A DNA stretch of 18,655 bases, taken from NCBI GenBank assembly GCA_023409755.1, contig JAEYRA010000117.1, positions 1 through 18,655 on the forward strand, read 5' to 3'. Made by a program: the position numbers and the translations under genes. Positions 6,770 to 15,187 of the stretch are shown here, piece after piece; position 1 is the stretch's first letter, and each line of letters starts with the position of its first letter. The DNA comes from Bacillota bacterium (GTDB lineage: Bacteria > Bacillota > Clostridia > Christensenellales > UMGS416). Below the pieces are notes generated by a model that was not told where the DNA came from, did no database searches, and saw only the letters and a list, made by a program, of their open reading frames with translations.

Positions 6770-8031
6770 TGACTGCCATGTTAGGTTTCCTTGTGCTGCT
6801 GTACGGTACGTTGCTTACGATTGGCTTTGCAGGCGGCTGCACCTCAAATAAGGAGCGCCACGGTGTGGCGGTGCTGAGCGTTATCCTCTTGGCGCTGCAG
6901 GCACTTAGTTACTACCTTTTTGGGCTTGAGAATACCAGAAAGCTCTATCCGCTCATTACCCATCTTCCCACTTTCGTTGTGTTGGTATCTTGCTTTAAAC
7001 GGCCGTGGGGAGTAGCGCTGACCAGTATTTTGACCGCATATTTCTGCTGTCAGCTGCCACAGTGGTTTGGGACGGTTACGTTCCATCTGTTCGGCACAAA
7101 GTTGGCTTATGGGCTGGGTTATGTACTTTCTTTGGTTTCGTTGTTTGTTCTTCTCCGGCGGTATTTCGCCAAGGAAGCCTACCGGGCAATGACCTACTCC
7201 AAACGGTCGTTGCTACTGCTGTGTGGGCTCCCTTTGTTTTTTTACATCTTTGACTATGCTACCACCGTGTATACCGATGCCTTATATGCAGGCGTGCGGA
7301 TGGTCAACGAATTTCTTCCCGCAGCTATGGCGCTCTTTTATGTGGCATTTGTTTCTGTCTACCATCAGGAAGTCCAGCGGCGCAGCCAATTGGAAATGGA
7401 TAACGCCATGCTCACGGCGCAATCGGACCGGGCCAAAACCGAAATCTCCGGTTTGCAGCAGGTGCAGCAGCAGACCTCGATTTACCGCCATGACATGCGT
7501 CATCACCTCTCTCTTCTCAACGGCTATCTGCAAGCCGGGGAGATTTCCAAGGCTGGCGAATACATACGGCAGACACAGACCGACATAGAAAAGATTGTTC
7601 CCGTGCGATACTGCGAAAACAACGCAGTCAATCTGATTTTGTCTTCCTTTGCCGAGAAAGCAAAGCAGCAGGGTGTTGATTTCAGCTCCGAGGTCAACAT
7701 CCCCGCTACCTTGCCGCTATCGGATACAGAGCTCTGTGCTTTGCTGTCCAACGGTTTAGAGAATGCGGTTTACGCCGCCGCACAAATAGACGAGGGTGCG
7801 CCGCGTACAGTGCGCATCAACTGCCAATCGCATAAGGATAAACTGCTCATCTATATCAGCAATCCTTATCAGGGTACCGTCACGATGCGGGAGGGGTTAC
7901 CGCAAAGCACCCAGCCGCAGCATGGCTTTGGTACGAAAAGCATCCGAATGATTGCGGAAAAGCACAATGGCTACTGCGCGTTTGAAACAAAGGAAGGGCA
8001 ATTCACCCTGAAGGCTGTGTTGCCGTTTTAA
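6769..8031 (+). CDS. GHKL (AgrC-like) membrane sensor histidine kinase
   Basis: The ATG at 6769 shares one base with the regulator's TAA stop. The 420-residue protein has about six hydrophobic segments in residues 1-198, then a coiled coil (about 200-238). The phosphorylation region is YRHDMRHHLSLLNGYL, with His241 as the likely acceptor. The GHKL ATPase domain carries the N box LLSNGLENAVYAA (about 325-337) and a glycine box GFGTKSIRMIAEKHNG (about 386-401). This layout matches peptide-sensing kinases of the AgrC/ComD type. The DNA is visibly less GC-rich than the ruv genes downstream. It is the last gene of the two-component operon, closed by a hairpin at 8058-8085. The signal could be a peptide made elsewhere, or envelope stress; nothing here decides it. 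Confidence 0.93.
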   Translation: MTAMLGFLVLLYGTLLTIGFAGGCTSNKERHGVAVLSVILLALQALSYYLFGLENTRKLYPLITHLPTFVVLVSCFKRPWGVALTSILTAYFCCQLPQWFGTVTFHLFGTKLAYGLGYVLSLVSLFVLLRRYFAKEAYRAMTYSKRSLLLLCGLPLFFYIFDYATTVYTDALYAGVRMVNEFLPAAMALFYVAFVSVYHQEVQRRSQLEMDNAMLTAQSDRAKTEISGLQQVQQQTSIYRHDMRHHLSLLNGYLQAGEISKAGEYIRQTQTDIEKIVPVRYCENNAVNLILSSFAEKAKQQGVDFSSEVNIPATLPLSDTELCALLSNGLENAVYAAAQIDEGAPRTVRINCQSHKDKLLIYISNPYQGTVTMREGLPQSTQPQHGFGTKSIRMIAEKHNGYCAFETKEGQFTLKAVLPF

Positions 8032-8057
8032 TAGGTGTATTAGAGCTCGGGTATAGC

Positions 8058-8095
8058 GGGCATCGGGCACAAAACCTCGATGCCCATCTCGTTTT
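8058..8095 (+). terminator. Intrinsic terminator after the two-component operon
   Basis: GGGCATCG (8058-8065) pairs perfectly with CGATGCCC (8078-8085) around a 12-nt loop and is followed after five bases by GTTTTGTCTT. It lies 27 nt after the kinase stop. The T run is a little distant, so efficiency is uncertain. Confidence 0.6.
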
Positions 8096-8381
8096 GTCTT
8101 AATGGTTTCCGGCTTCCCTCGCCTTTCCCATTGACCACGCACAGGGCACCTGATACCAAGGGCTGCCCAAAGAGTGTGAACCATGGAATGGAGACCCTTA
8201 TTCTTCGCTCACAAGAGAGGAAGATCAGCCAAATGGTGCAAAGTCTTAGAACTCAACTCATTTCATGCCCATCCATTCGTTCTCTGTGCCCTGCCTTTTG
8301 GTGGGGCCTTTGCTTTGCCGGCCGCCGCAGCTCTGTCAAACCATGAGCCAGTGGGGCACCCCCCAGCCCTTGTGGGTGCAA
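8096..8381. other. Intergenic stretch without recognisable genes
   Basis: The frames here (for example 74 codons from 8183) lack a ribosome site and family resemblance, and one runs into the ruvC promoter. I see no RNA gene, repeat or mobile element. It may be decayed sequence at the border between the accessory module and the ruv operon. Confidence 0.5.
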
Positions 8382-8410
8382 TTGACAGACCTGCCACGAT
8401 GCAGTAGTAT
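8382..8410 (+). promoter_or_regulatory. Promoter of the ruvCAB-queA operon
   Basis: A perfect -35 TTGACA (8382-8387), a 17-bp spacer and TAGTAT (8405-8410, 5/6 match) lie about 50 nt before the ruvC ATG. This is a strong housekeeping-type promoter. No LexA-type box was recognised beside it. Confidence 0.8.
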
Positions 8411-8460
8411 GTACTGGATAGAACGATGAAAGCGAACAAAGGTTTGCGACGGGGGAGCGC

Positions 8461-8958
8461 ATGAGAATCATTGGCATTGACCCGGGGTTGGCCATCGTGG
8501 GGTACGGGGTCATCGACGCCCAGGGCAGGCAGGTGAAACTGGTGGACTATGGCACGGTGACCACACCGGCCCACACCCCCATGCCCGATCGGCTAAACAT
8601 CATCTACCAGGGCATTTATCACATCGTCAAGACCTATCAGCCCGACGCTGTGGCGATGGAGGAGCTCTTTTTCAACACCAACGTGACGACGGCCATCGCC
8701 GTGGGGCAGGCGCGGGGCGTCACGATCATGGCGGCCCGCAACGCCTTCTCCGGCGGTATCTTTGAGTACACGCCCATGCAGGTGAAGCAGGCGCTGACCG
8801 GCTACGGCCACGCCGACAAGGCGCAGATTCAGCAGATGGTGAAAATGCTCCTGAATTTGAAGGACATCCCCAAGCCCGACGACGCGGCCGACGCGCTGGC
8901 CATCGCCATCTGCCAGGCCAATTCTCCGGTGCTCTCCGCCCAGTTCGCAATGAGGTAG
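8461..8958 (+). CDS. ruvC: Holliday junction resolvase RuvC
   Basis: This 165-residue protein is full length for the family. RuvC is the endonuclease that cleaves Holliday junctions symmetrically, acting with RuvAB in the cytoplasm. The metal-binding acidic residues are all visible: Asp7 in IGIDPG, Glu67 (in MEELFF), and Asp140/Asp141 and Asp144 in KPDDAADALAIAIC. A GQARGV helix and the YTPMQVKQALTGYGHADK region are also typical. The ATG at 8461 follows GGGGGAG. It is first in the operon, 7 bp before ruvA, under the promoter at 8382-8410. Base composition is higher in GC than the two-component genes upstream. Confidence 0.97.
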   Translation: MRIIGIDPGLAIVGYGVIDAQGRQVKLVDYGTVTTPAHTPMPDRLNIIYQGIYHIVKTYQPDAVAMEELFFNTNVTTAIAVGQARGVTIMAARNAFSGGIFEYTPMQVKQALTGYGHADKAQIQQMVKMLLNLKDIPKPDDAADALAIAICQANSPVLSAQFAMR

Positions 8959-8965
8959 GTGTGCC

Positions 8966-9559
8966 ATGTACGCATTCATCCGTGGCAAGGTTGACAGCAA
9001 AACCCCCGAGTCCGTGGTGCTGGACGCCGGCGGCGTGGGGTATGAGATCTTCGCCGGTACGCGCACCCTCTCCGGCCTTCCGGCGGTGGGGGAGGTGGCT
9101 CGGCTCTACACCTATCTTTACGTGCGGGAGGATGCCCAGCTGCTCTACGGCTTTGCCAACCGGGAGGAGAAGGCCATGTTCCTGAAACTCCTGGGCGTCA
9201 CGGGCGTGGGGCCCAAACTTGCCATGAGCATCCTGTCGGGTCTCACAGTGGCGGAGCTGGCCGTGGCGTTGGCCACCAGCGATGCCCGTGCCATCAGCCG
9301 CATCAACGGCGTGGGCAAGAAGACCGCCGAGCGGCTGATCCTCGAACTGCGGGAGACGATCGGAGCGCAGGAACTGACCGCCGCCGGCGCGCCCACCGCA
9401 GTGGCCATGGGCGGCAGCGCCACGCAGGAGGCCATCCAGGGCCTGATGGCGCTGGGTTACTCTTCGGTGGAGGCCACCAAGGCCGTCTCGGCCGCCGGCG
9501 ACGTCGGCGGGGTGGAGGAGATCATCCTGCGGGCGCTGAAGGCGCTGGACAGGCGGTGA
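8966..9559 (+). CDS. ruvA: Holliday junction branch migration protein RuvA
   Basis: The 197-residue product is the junction-recognition subunit, a tetramer that loads RuvB rings. The N-terminal OB-fold domain (1-62) opens MYAFIRGKV and contains YLYVREDAQLLYGF just after. Two helix-hairpin-helix motifs follow: LLGVTGVGPKLAMSILSG (about 73-90) and INGVGKKTAERLILELRE (about 112-129). The C-terminal domain III (about 150-197) carries AIQGLMALGYSSVEATKAV and VEEIILRALKAL and contacts RuvB. The ribosome site is modest (GAGGTAGG), suggesting coupling to ruvC translation, 7 bp upstream. The ruvB start follows after 4 bp. Confidence 0.97.
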   Translation: MYAFIRGKVDSKTPESVVLDAGGVGYEIFAGTRTLSGLPAVGEVARLYTYLYVREDAQLLYGFANREEKAMFLKLLGVTGVGPKLAMSILSGLTVAELAVALATSDARAISRINGVGKKTAERLILELRETIGAQELTAAGAPTAVAMGGSATQEAIQGLMALGYSSVEATKAVSAAGDVGGVEEIILRALKALDRR

Positions 9560-9563
9560 GGGC

Positions 9564-10616
<1,053 letters not shown>

Positions 10617-10659
10617 TTTGATGACCGGCACCGCCCGGTGACAGGAGAGACCACCAGCC

Positions 10660-11691
10660 ATGGGATGGAAAACCAGTGATTTTGACTACGATCTGCCGCC
10701 GGAGCTGATCGCTCAGCACCCCCTTGCCCAGCGGGACGCCAGTCGTTTGCTGGTGTACGACCGCGCCGCCGGCGGGGTGGAGCACCGGCATTTTTCCGAT
10801 GTTCTGGAGTACCTCAACGCCGGCGATGTGCTGGTGCTGAACGATACGCGGGTCATCCCCGCGCGCATCCTGGGCAATAAGGAGGACACCGGCGGTAAGA
10901 TCGAATTCCTGCTGCTGCGAAGGGAGGGCGATGTGTGGGAGACCCTTGCCAAGCCCGCCCGGCGTGCCCAACCTGGCACGTGGTTCACCTTTGGTGGGGG
11001 TGTGCTTCGGGCTGAGGTGCTGTCCGAGGGCGCCGAAGGCATGCGGCGCATCCGTCTGCACCACGAGGGGACGCTGGAGGAGGCGCTGGACCGTGTGGGC
11101 ATCATGCCCCTGCCGCCCTACATCCACGAGCGGCTCAATGACCCCGAGCGGTACCAGACCGTTTACGCCCGGGAGCGTGGCTCCGCTGCCGCGCCGACGG
11201 CCGGCCTGCACTTCACCCCCGCGCTGCTGGATGCCGTGCGTGCCAAAGGCGTGACCATCGCCCCGGTGCTGCTGCACGTGGGCCTGGGCACCTTCCGCCC
11301 CGTGGCGGTGGAGGATGTGTCGGAACACAAAATGCATTCGGAGTATTACGAGGTAACGGCTGAGACGGCCCAGACCATCAATCGCACACGGGCCGCCGGG
11401 GGCCGCGTGGTGGCGGTGGGCACGACCTCCGCCCGAACGCTGGAGAGCGCTGCCGCTGAAGACGGCACGGTGCACCCGGGGAAGGGCTGGACGGACATCT
11501 TTATCACGCCCGGGTATCGGTTCCGCGCGGTGGACGCCCTCATCACCAACTTCCACTTGCCGCGTTCCACCCTGCTCATGATGATCAGCGCCTTTGCCGG
11601 CAGCCGGGAAGAGATGCTGCGCGTCTACCGCCTGGCAGTGGAGGAACGCTATCGTTTCTTCAGCTTTGGCGACGCCATGCTGCTGAAGTGA
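10660..11691 (+). CDS. queA: S-adenosylmethionine:tRNA ribosyltransferase-isomerase QueA
   Basis: QueA transfers the ribose of S-adenosylmethionine to preQ1 in tRNA to make epoxyqueuosine. The 343-residue length is normal. Family signatures include the N-terminal FDYDLPPELIAQHPLAQRDASRLLV, VLVLNDTRVIPARILG, PLPPYI, YARERGSAAAPTAGLHFTP, LHVGLGTFRPV, and the C-terminal ITNFHLPRSTLLMMISAFAG. The ATG at 10660 follows GGAGAG at slightly long spacing. It lies 43 bp after ruvB and is the last gene of this operon before a strong terminator. The partner gene tgt, which normally follows directly, is 3.5 kb downstream here, beyond an accessory cassette. Confidence 0.97.
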   Translation: MGWKTSDFDYDLPPELIAQHPLAQRDASRLLVYDRAAGGVEHRHFSDVLEYLNAGDVLVLNDTRVIPARILGNKEDTGGKIEFLLLRREGDVWETLAKPARRAQPGTWFTFGGGVLRAEVLSEGAEGMRRIRLHHEGTLEEALDRVGIMPLPPYIHERLNDPERYQTVYARERGSAAAPTAGLHFTPALLDAVRAKGVTIAPVLLHVGLGTFRPVAVEDVSEHKMHSEYYEVTAETAQTINRTRAAGGRVVAVGTTSARTLESAAAEDGTVHPGKGWTDIFITPGYRFRAVDALITNFHLPRSTLLMMISAFAGSREEMLRVYRLAVEERYRFFSFGDAMLLK

Positions 11692-11752
11692 ACAGAAAAG
11701 AAAAGGTGGTACCTCGCCACCCTGTTGAGGACTTGCTAGAGTAGATTGCTGC

Positions 11753-11790
11753 AAACACGGGATGCTTTAGCATCCCGTGTTTTGTTGTTG
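11753..11790 (+). terminator. Strong intrinsic terminator after queA
   Basis: A perfect 13-bp stem (11753-11765 with 11770-11782, AAACACGGGATGC) with loop TTTA is followed by GTTGTTG. It closes the ruvCAB-queA transcript and separates it from the convergent gene at 11837. An A run before the stem is too short to be certain about the reverse direction. Confidence 0.85.
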
Positions 11791-11836
11791 GGAATCGCTT
11801 GAAGCGGGTGACGGAGGGCTAGAGCTAAAGTTAGCT

Positions 11837-12322
11837 TCAATCCTGAAAAAACCACAGTTGCAGCCGTGCGAGCCAGTCTGTTAGCTTGTTGCTATTGGCT
11901 GGTTTTGGGTCGGATTTGAATGGGTAGAGTTGTCGGAGGGCATCCGCAAAGGGCTTCAGGGATGTTTGGTCGGCTTCAAATTCAAAGGTCAGGCTTTGGC
12001 AGCCGGCGTCACCGAAGAGTTCTCCGCTGATGGCCACGTGGCCGGTCTTGTCCATTTGAAAAGCGATTCGGCTCCCGTATCCAATGTCCTTTAATTCCAC
12101 CCGCGATTGTTTAAACGCGTAGAGCGCGTTGATCTCTTTGGCAAACGCCACCAGATCTGCGATGTCGGCTTCCCATTGGCCCATCCCGCTGAAAGACTCT
12201 GAAACAACGGCAACGGTAAGCAGCGAGTTGTAGGGGTTCTCCGCTTTGGCTTCCTCCGGGTCATGCCAAAAGTCCGAGAATACGAGAGAATTTCCGCAAT
12301 GCCGTAATTCAAACGGGAGCAT
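11837..12322 (-). CDS. Small cytoplasmic protein, possibly WapI-like immunity family
   Basis: The start at 12322 (MLPFELRHCG) is preferred to the ATG 30 nt upstream because GAGGTGA sits 7 nt before it. The 161-residue protein has no signal peptide or membrane segment. It begins with short strand-like segments (FELRHCGNSLVFSDFW), then a segment with a conserved-looking GMGQWEADIADLVAFAKEINALY, then YGSRIAFQMDKTGHVAISGEL, and FEFEADQTSLKPFADALRQL before a C-terminal tail. This order (N-terminal strand, helix with D-L..F, then strand and C-terminal helix) recalls WapI-type immunity proteins and related small unknown proteins, but the match is from memory of the pattern only. No cognate toxin is in the window. 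It is divergent from the GH28-like gene. Confidence 0.75.
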   Translation of the reverse strand: MLPFELRHCGNSLVFSDFWHDPEEAKAENPYNSLLTVAVVSESFSGMGQWEADIADLVAFAKEINALYAFKQSRVELKDIGYGSRIAFQMDKTGHVAISGELFGDAGCQSLTFEFEADQTSLKPFADALRQLYPFKSDPKPANSNKLTDWLARLQLWFFQD

Positions 12323-12358
12323 ATGTTCACCTCGTTGAAAGACCTTTTGCACAGATTA

Positions 12359-12372
12359 TGTAATCCATTACA
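12359..12372. other. 14-bp perfect palindrome in the divergent gap
   Basis: TGTAATCCATTACA lies between the two divergent genes, 37 bp from the minus-strand start, and overlaps a CATAAT -10 candidate for that gene. It may be an operator. No regulator family is implied with confidence. Confidence 0.35.
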
Positions 12373-12519
12373 GCATAACGTAACGTCGGTTGAGGCGCAA
12401 CGGTTGTACTCGGTCTCCTGCGCGTGGGGCATTTTTCTGTATCCGGCAAGTTCTCCCTGCCAAAGGATGACGGGGGAGGAGTATACTGGTGGGGAAATCC
12501 TCAGAAGGAGACACACGCC

Positions 12520-13788
12520 ATGATGCCAATGAGCGAACGCTACACCGTCCGCGTGGACGGGATGGAAGTGCCGGTCTGCCACACCGAGGTGGGGGACTAT
12601 GTTATCGTGTGCTTTGAAGGGCAACGCCAGTTTGCCATCGATGTAAGGGAGCCCTTCGATGCCGTGGCGGTGCGGCCCCTGGACGGCCAGTACGGCGTGA
12701 TGATTGAGGGGCAGTCCATTCGGCTCACACTCACCGACCGGGGCCGCGTGTCGGTGGAGCCCTTTGGCCTGCACCATCCGCTGTTTCTGCTGTGCGCCCG
12801 GCCCATCCCCACACCGCAGGGCGTGACCCACCACTACCGCCGGGGCACGGTCAGCCACATTGGCGAAGTGGTGCTGCGCTCGCATGACACCATCTACATC
12901 GAGGAAGGCGCGGTCGTGGTGGGCAGCTTCCATGCCGAGGGGGCGGATCATGTCACCATTACCGGCAATGGTATCCTGTGGGAGTCACCGCTGCATGGCG
13001 GCAGCCAGCGCCGGCAGGTGCCGCTGCTCTTTGTTGACTGTGAGGACGTGCGGATATCGGGCATTACGGTGGTGGATTCTCCCACCTGGAACCTGGTGCC
13101 GGTGGCCTGCCGCCAAGTGGCCATCGATGGGGTCAATATCATCGGCATCGTCATGTCCAGCGACGGCATCGACGTGGTGGGGTGCGAGGATGTGACGATT
13201 GCTCACTGCTTCCTGTGTGTCAACGACGACTGCATTGCCGTCAAGGCCAACGGCTACGACGACCCGCGGGGACGGCGGGACGTTCGGCGCGTCCATGCCA
13301 GCGATTGCGTTCTGTGGAGCCAGAAGTGCGGCAACGTGCTGGAAGTCGGCTATGAGACGAGCTGCGAGGAGATCTGCGGCGTGGTCTTTGAGGACATGGA
13401 CGTTATCCACTCCCAATTCGAGGGGTGGCAGTCCGGCGGTGTGTTCACCATCCACAACGGCGACCGTGCCCACGTGCATGACATCGCCTACCGCAACATC
13501 CGGGTGGAGGATGCCGAGGAGAAGCTCATTGACGTGAAAATCCTAAGCTCCAAATACTCGGTTGATGCCACGCGTGGGCGGGTGAGCGACCTCACGTTTG
13601 AGGACATCCGGGTATCCGGCCCCCAGCTGCCGCCGTCCATCCTGCGGGGGTATGAATCCGACGCGGGGGAACCGAACCTCATCGCCGGCGTACGCATCCG
13701 CAACCTGACCTGGAACGGGGAGAAGATCACGAGCCAGCTGCAGGCTCACCTGATTGCCGAACTTTGCCGGGAGATTGCTTTCTGCTGA
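12520..13788 (+). CDS. GH28-like right-handed beta-helix glycoside hydrolase
   Basis: The start at 12520 follows an AGAAGGAGA site. A TATACT -10 candidate (12482-12487) lies upstream without a good -35. The 422-residue protein has no signal peptide and so is probably intracellular. After an N-terminal beta domain (1-100) comes a beta-helix with many V/I-D-V-x-I strands. The GH28 catalytic aspartates are visible: SSDGID (Asp215) and NDDCIAVK (Asp236, Asp237), with the same 21-residue spacing as in polygalacturonases. The usual GHG histidine motif is instead KCGNVLEVGYE, and the R-I-K site is not clear, so substrate and mechanism may differ from pectin hydrolysis. It is followed after 42 bp by a URO-D family gene in the same direction. 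The pair lies in a cassette inserted between queA and tgt. Confidence 0.85.
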   Translation: MMPMSERYTVRVDGMEVPVCHTEVGDYVIVCFEGQRQFAIDVREPFDAVAVRPLDGQYGVMIEGQSIRLTLTDRGRVSVEPFGLHHPLFLLCARPIPTPQGVTHHYRRGTVSHIGEVVLRSHDTIYIEEGAVVVGSFHAEGADHVTITGNGILWESPLHGGSQRRQVPLLFVDCEDVRISGITVVDSPTWNLVPVACRQVAIDGVNIIGIVMSSDGIDVVGCEDVTIAHCFLCVNDDCIAVKANGYDDPRGRRDVRRVHASDCVLWSQKCGNVLEVGYETSCEEICGVVFEDMDVIHSQFEGWQSGGVFTIHNGDRAHVHDIAYRNIRVEDAEEKLIDVKILSSKYSVDATRGRVSDLTFEDIRVSGPQLPPSILRGYESDAGEPNLIAGVRIRNLTWNGEKITSQLQAHLIAELCREIAFC

Positions 13789-13830
13789 GGGTTGCAAGCA
13801 ACCTCGGAGAATGGAAGGGGAGGGGGTATC

Positions 13831-15063
13831 ATGTTATTGCAAGAGGATCGTGCCATTTTGAGAGACTTGGCCGTACGGGTGGCGGAGATTGCCGCCCTGC
13901 CGGTGCAGGAGGAGAAGCGACGGCTTTGGCGGGCGCTCAATGGCCTGCAGCCCGAACGCCCCATGGTGACCATGGACCAGGTGTGCTGGAACGAGCTTGA
14001 GTGCGATGCTCTGCGGCTGCGGTGCACCGATGAGGAGTGCCGGGCCTACGAGCGCACCTTCCGGCGCACGCTCTACCAGTGGGAGCACTTCCCGGTGGAT
14101 ATGGTGGTGGAACCCTTCGTGCGGGTGCCGATGGCCGTGACCAACACCGCCTTTGGCATGTCGGCCCAGGAGCACACGTTGGCCCTTTTTGAGGGCAACG
14201 ACGTCGTCAGCCACCACTACGAGAACCAGTTCCGCACGTTGGAGGATGTGGAGAAGATCCGCATGCCCGTTGTCACCCACGACGCGGCAGAGACCGCGCG
14301 GCGCATGGAGCGGGCCGAATGGCTCTTTGGCGACCTCCTGGCCCTGCGGCGGGAGGGCGTGGACCCTTACCTGTCCATTTGGGACCCCATCAGCCAGTGG
14401 ATGGGGGTGGAAGCCGTCCTCTACGCCATGATGGACCAGCCCGAACTGCTGCACGCCATGGCCGCGCGGGTGCGCGATGGGTATCTCTCCATGCTCGATC
14501 AGATGGAGGCGCTGGGGGTGCTGTGCCACGGGCAGTCGCTCATCCACTGCACCGGGGCGTACACCGACGAGCTGCCGGCTCCCGGGTTCCGGCCCGAGCA
14601 GCCCCGCACCGCCGATATCTGGATGTTTGGCCTGGCGCAGATGTTCGCCACCGTATCGCCGGCGATGTTTGACGAATATGAGATCGCTTACTCCATGCCC
14701 CTGTTTGAGCGGTTTGGCCTGGTCTACTACGGCTGCTGTGACCCGCTGGACGGTAAGATGGACGAGGTGCGAAAGATCCCGCACCTGCGCAAAATCTCCA
14801 TGAGCCCCTGGGCCAACCAGGAGCGCGGGGCCGAGCGCATTGGCCGGGACTTTGTGTTCAGCCGCAAGCCCAACCCCTCCTACCTGGCGATGGACGCCTT
14901 CGACGAGGGACTGATCGCGGGGGACCTGCGGGCGACCAAGGACATTTGCGACCGGCACGGCTGCCCGGTGGAGTTCATACTCAAGGACATCAGCACCATC
15001 CGCAATGACCCGGCGCGGCTCGATCGCTGGGCGGCATTGGCCATGGCGGTGGCCCAGGGCTGA
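13831..15063 (+). CDS. Uroporphyrinogen decarboxylase (URO-D) superfamily protein
   Basis: The ATG at 13831 follows AGGGGG at short spacing (4 nt). The 410-residue protein resembles the divergent URO-D/corrinoid methyltransferase-like proteins common in Clostridia, not true HemE, which is shorter and part of heme synthesis. Visible features are LSIWDPISQWMG (about 181-192), a His-Cys pair at 239-240 (LIHCTGAYTDEL), a helix MFGLAQMFATVSPAMFDEYEI, and LVYYGCCDPLDGKMDEV (297-313). A final barrel segment (KISMSPWANQE onward) follows. The Cys and His residues could ligate zinc for methyl transfer, as in MtaA-type enzymes, but this is inference. No corrinoid protein gene is adjacent. Its link to the preceding GH28-like gene suggests a sugar- or methyl-related catabolic role, unproven. 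Confidence 0.85.
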   Translation: MLLQEDRAILRDLAVRVAEIAALPVQEEKRRLWRALNGLQPERPMVTMDQVCWNELECDALRLRCTDEECRAYERTFRRTLYQWEHFPVDMVVEPFVRVPMAVTNTAFGMSAQEHTLALFEGNDVVSHHYENQFRTLEDVEKIRMPVVTHDAAETARRMERAEWLFGDLLALRREGVDPYLSIWDPISQWMGVEAVLYAMMDQPELLHAMAARVRDGYLSMLDQMEALGVLCHGQSLIHCTGAYTDELPAPGFRPEQPRTADIWMFGLAQMFATVSPAMFDEYEIAYSMPLFERFGLVYYGCCDPLDGKMDEVRKIPHLRKISMSPWANQERGAERIGRDFVFSRKPNPSYLAMDAFDEGLIAGDLRATKDICDRHGCPVEFILKDISTIRNDPARLDRWAALAMAVAQG

Positions 15064-15094
15064 TGGGCTGTCGATTGACAGCGCGCCGCCCATC
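15062..15094 (+). other. Inverted repeat at the end of the URO-D gene overlapping the tgt -35
   Basis: GATGGG (15062-15067) pairs with CCCATC (15089-15094), enclosing CTGTC-GATT-GACAG (15068-15081). A bulge separates the two stems and no T run follows. It may act as an imperfect terminator of the upstream cassette or as an operator over the tgt promoter. Confidence 0.4.
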
Positions 15095-15103
15095 CCCTAT
15101 AAT
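15075..15103 (+). promoter_or_regulatory. Perfect consensus promoter of tgt
   Basis: TTGACA (15075-15080), exactly 17 bp, and TATAAT (15098-15103) form a full sigma-A consensus. The start of transcription would be near 15110, giving a leader of nearly 80 nt that contains the hairpin at 15120-15151. Confidence 0.88.
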
Positions 15104-15119
15104 CCCAGAGTGATACGGC

Positions 15120-15151
15120 ATGGCGATGCGCGGACCTCCGTGCGTCGCCAT
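15120..15151 (+). other. Long hairpin in the tgt leader
   Basis: A continuous 14-bp stem (15120-15133 with 15138-15151, two G-T wobbles) closes the 4-nt loop ACCT. It is followed by TTGCACC, so it is not a normal terminator. It lies 37-68 nt before the tgt ATG and does not resemble the preQ1 riboswitch motif. It may protect or regulate the message. Confidence 0.55.
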
Positions 15152-15187
15152 TTGCACCATCAGAGACAAAACGGAACGAGGAAGCGC

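Noticed and set aside
8183..8407. 74-codon frame between the kinase terminator and ruvC
   Set aside because: It has no ribosome site and no recognisable domain, and its end overlaps the -35/-10 of the ruvC promoter.
8058..8460. AgrD-like signal peptide gene downstream of the kinase
   Set aside because: Short frames were read in the gap and none has a ribosome site plus an amphipathic leader and Cys-containing core.
11705..11721. T-box-like GGTGGTACC with a small CCACC stem before the queA terminator
   Set aside because: There is no stem I or specifier loop upstream, and the next gene downstream is on the opposite strand, so there is nothing for a T-box to control.
13834..15093. Long antisense open frame (419 codons) opposite the URO-D-like gene
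   Set aside because: It mirrors the sense gene in GC-rich DNA, has a low-complexity His/Gly/Val/Pro-rich composition and lacks a ribosome site. The same applies to 14990-16363 and 10528-11754.
15005..15187. Upstream extension of the tgt reading frame
   Set aside because: It overlaps the end of the URO-D-like gene, the tgt promoter and the leader hairpin, and adds residues not found in the family.
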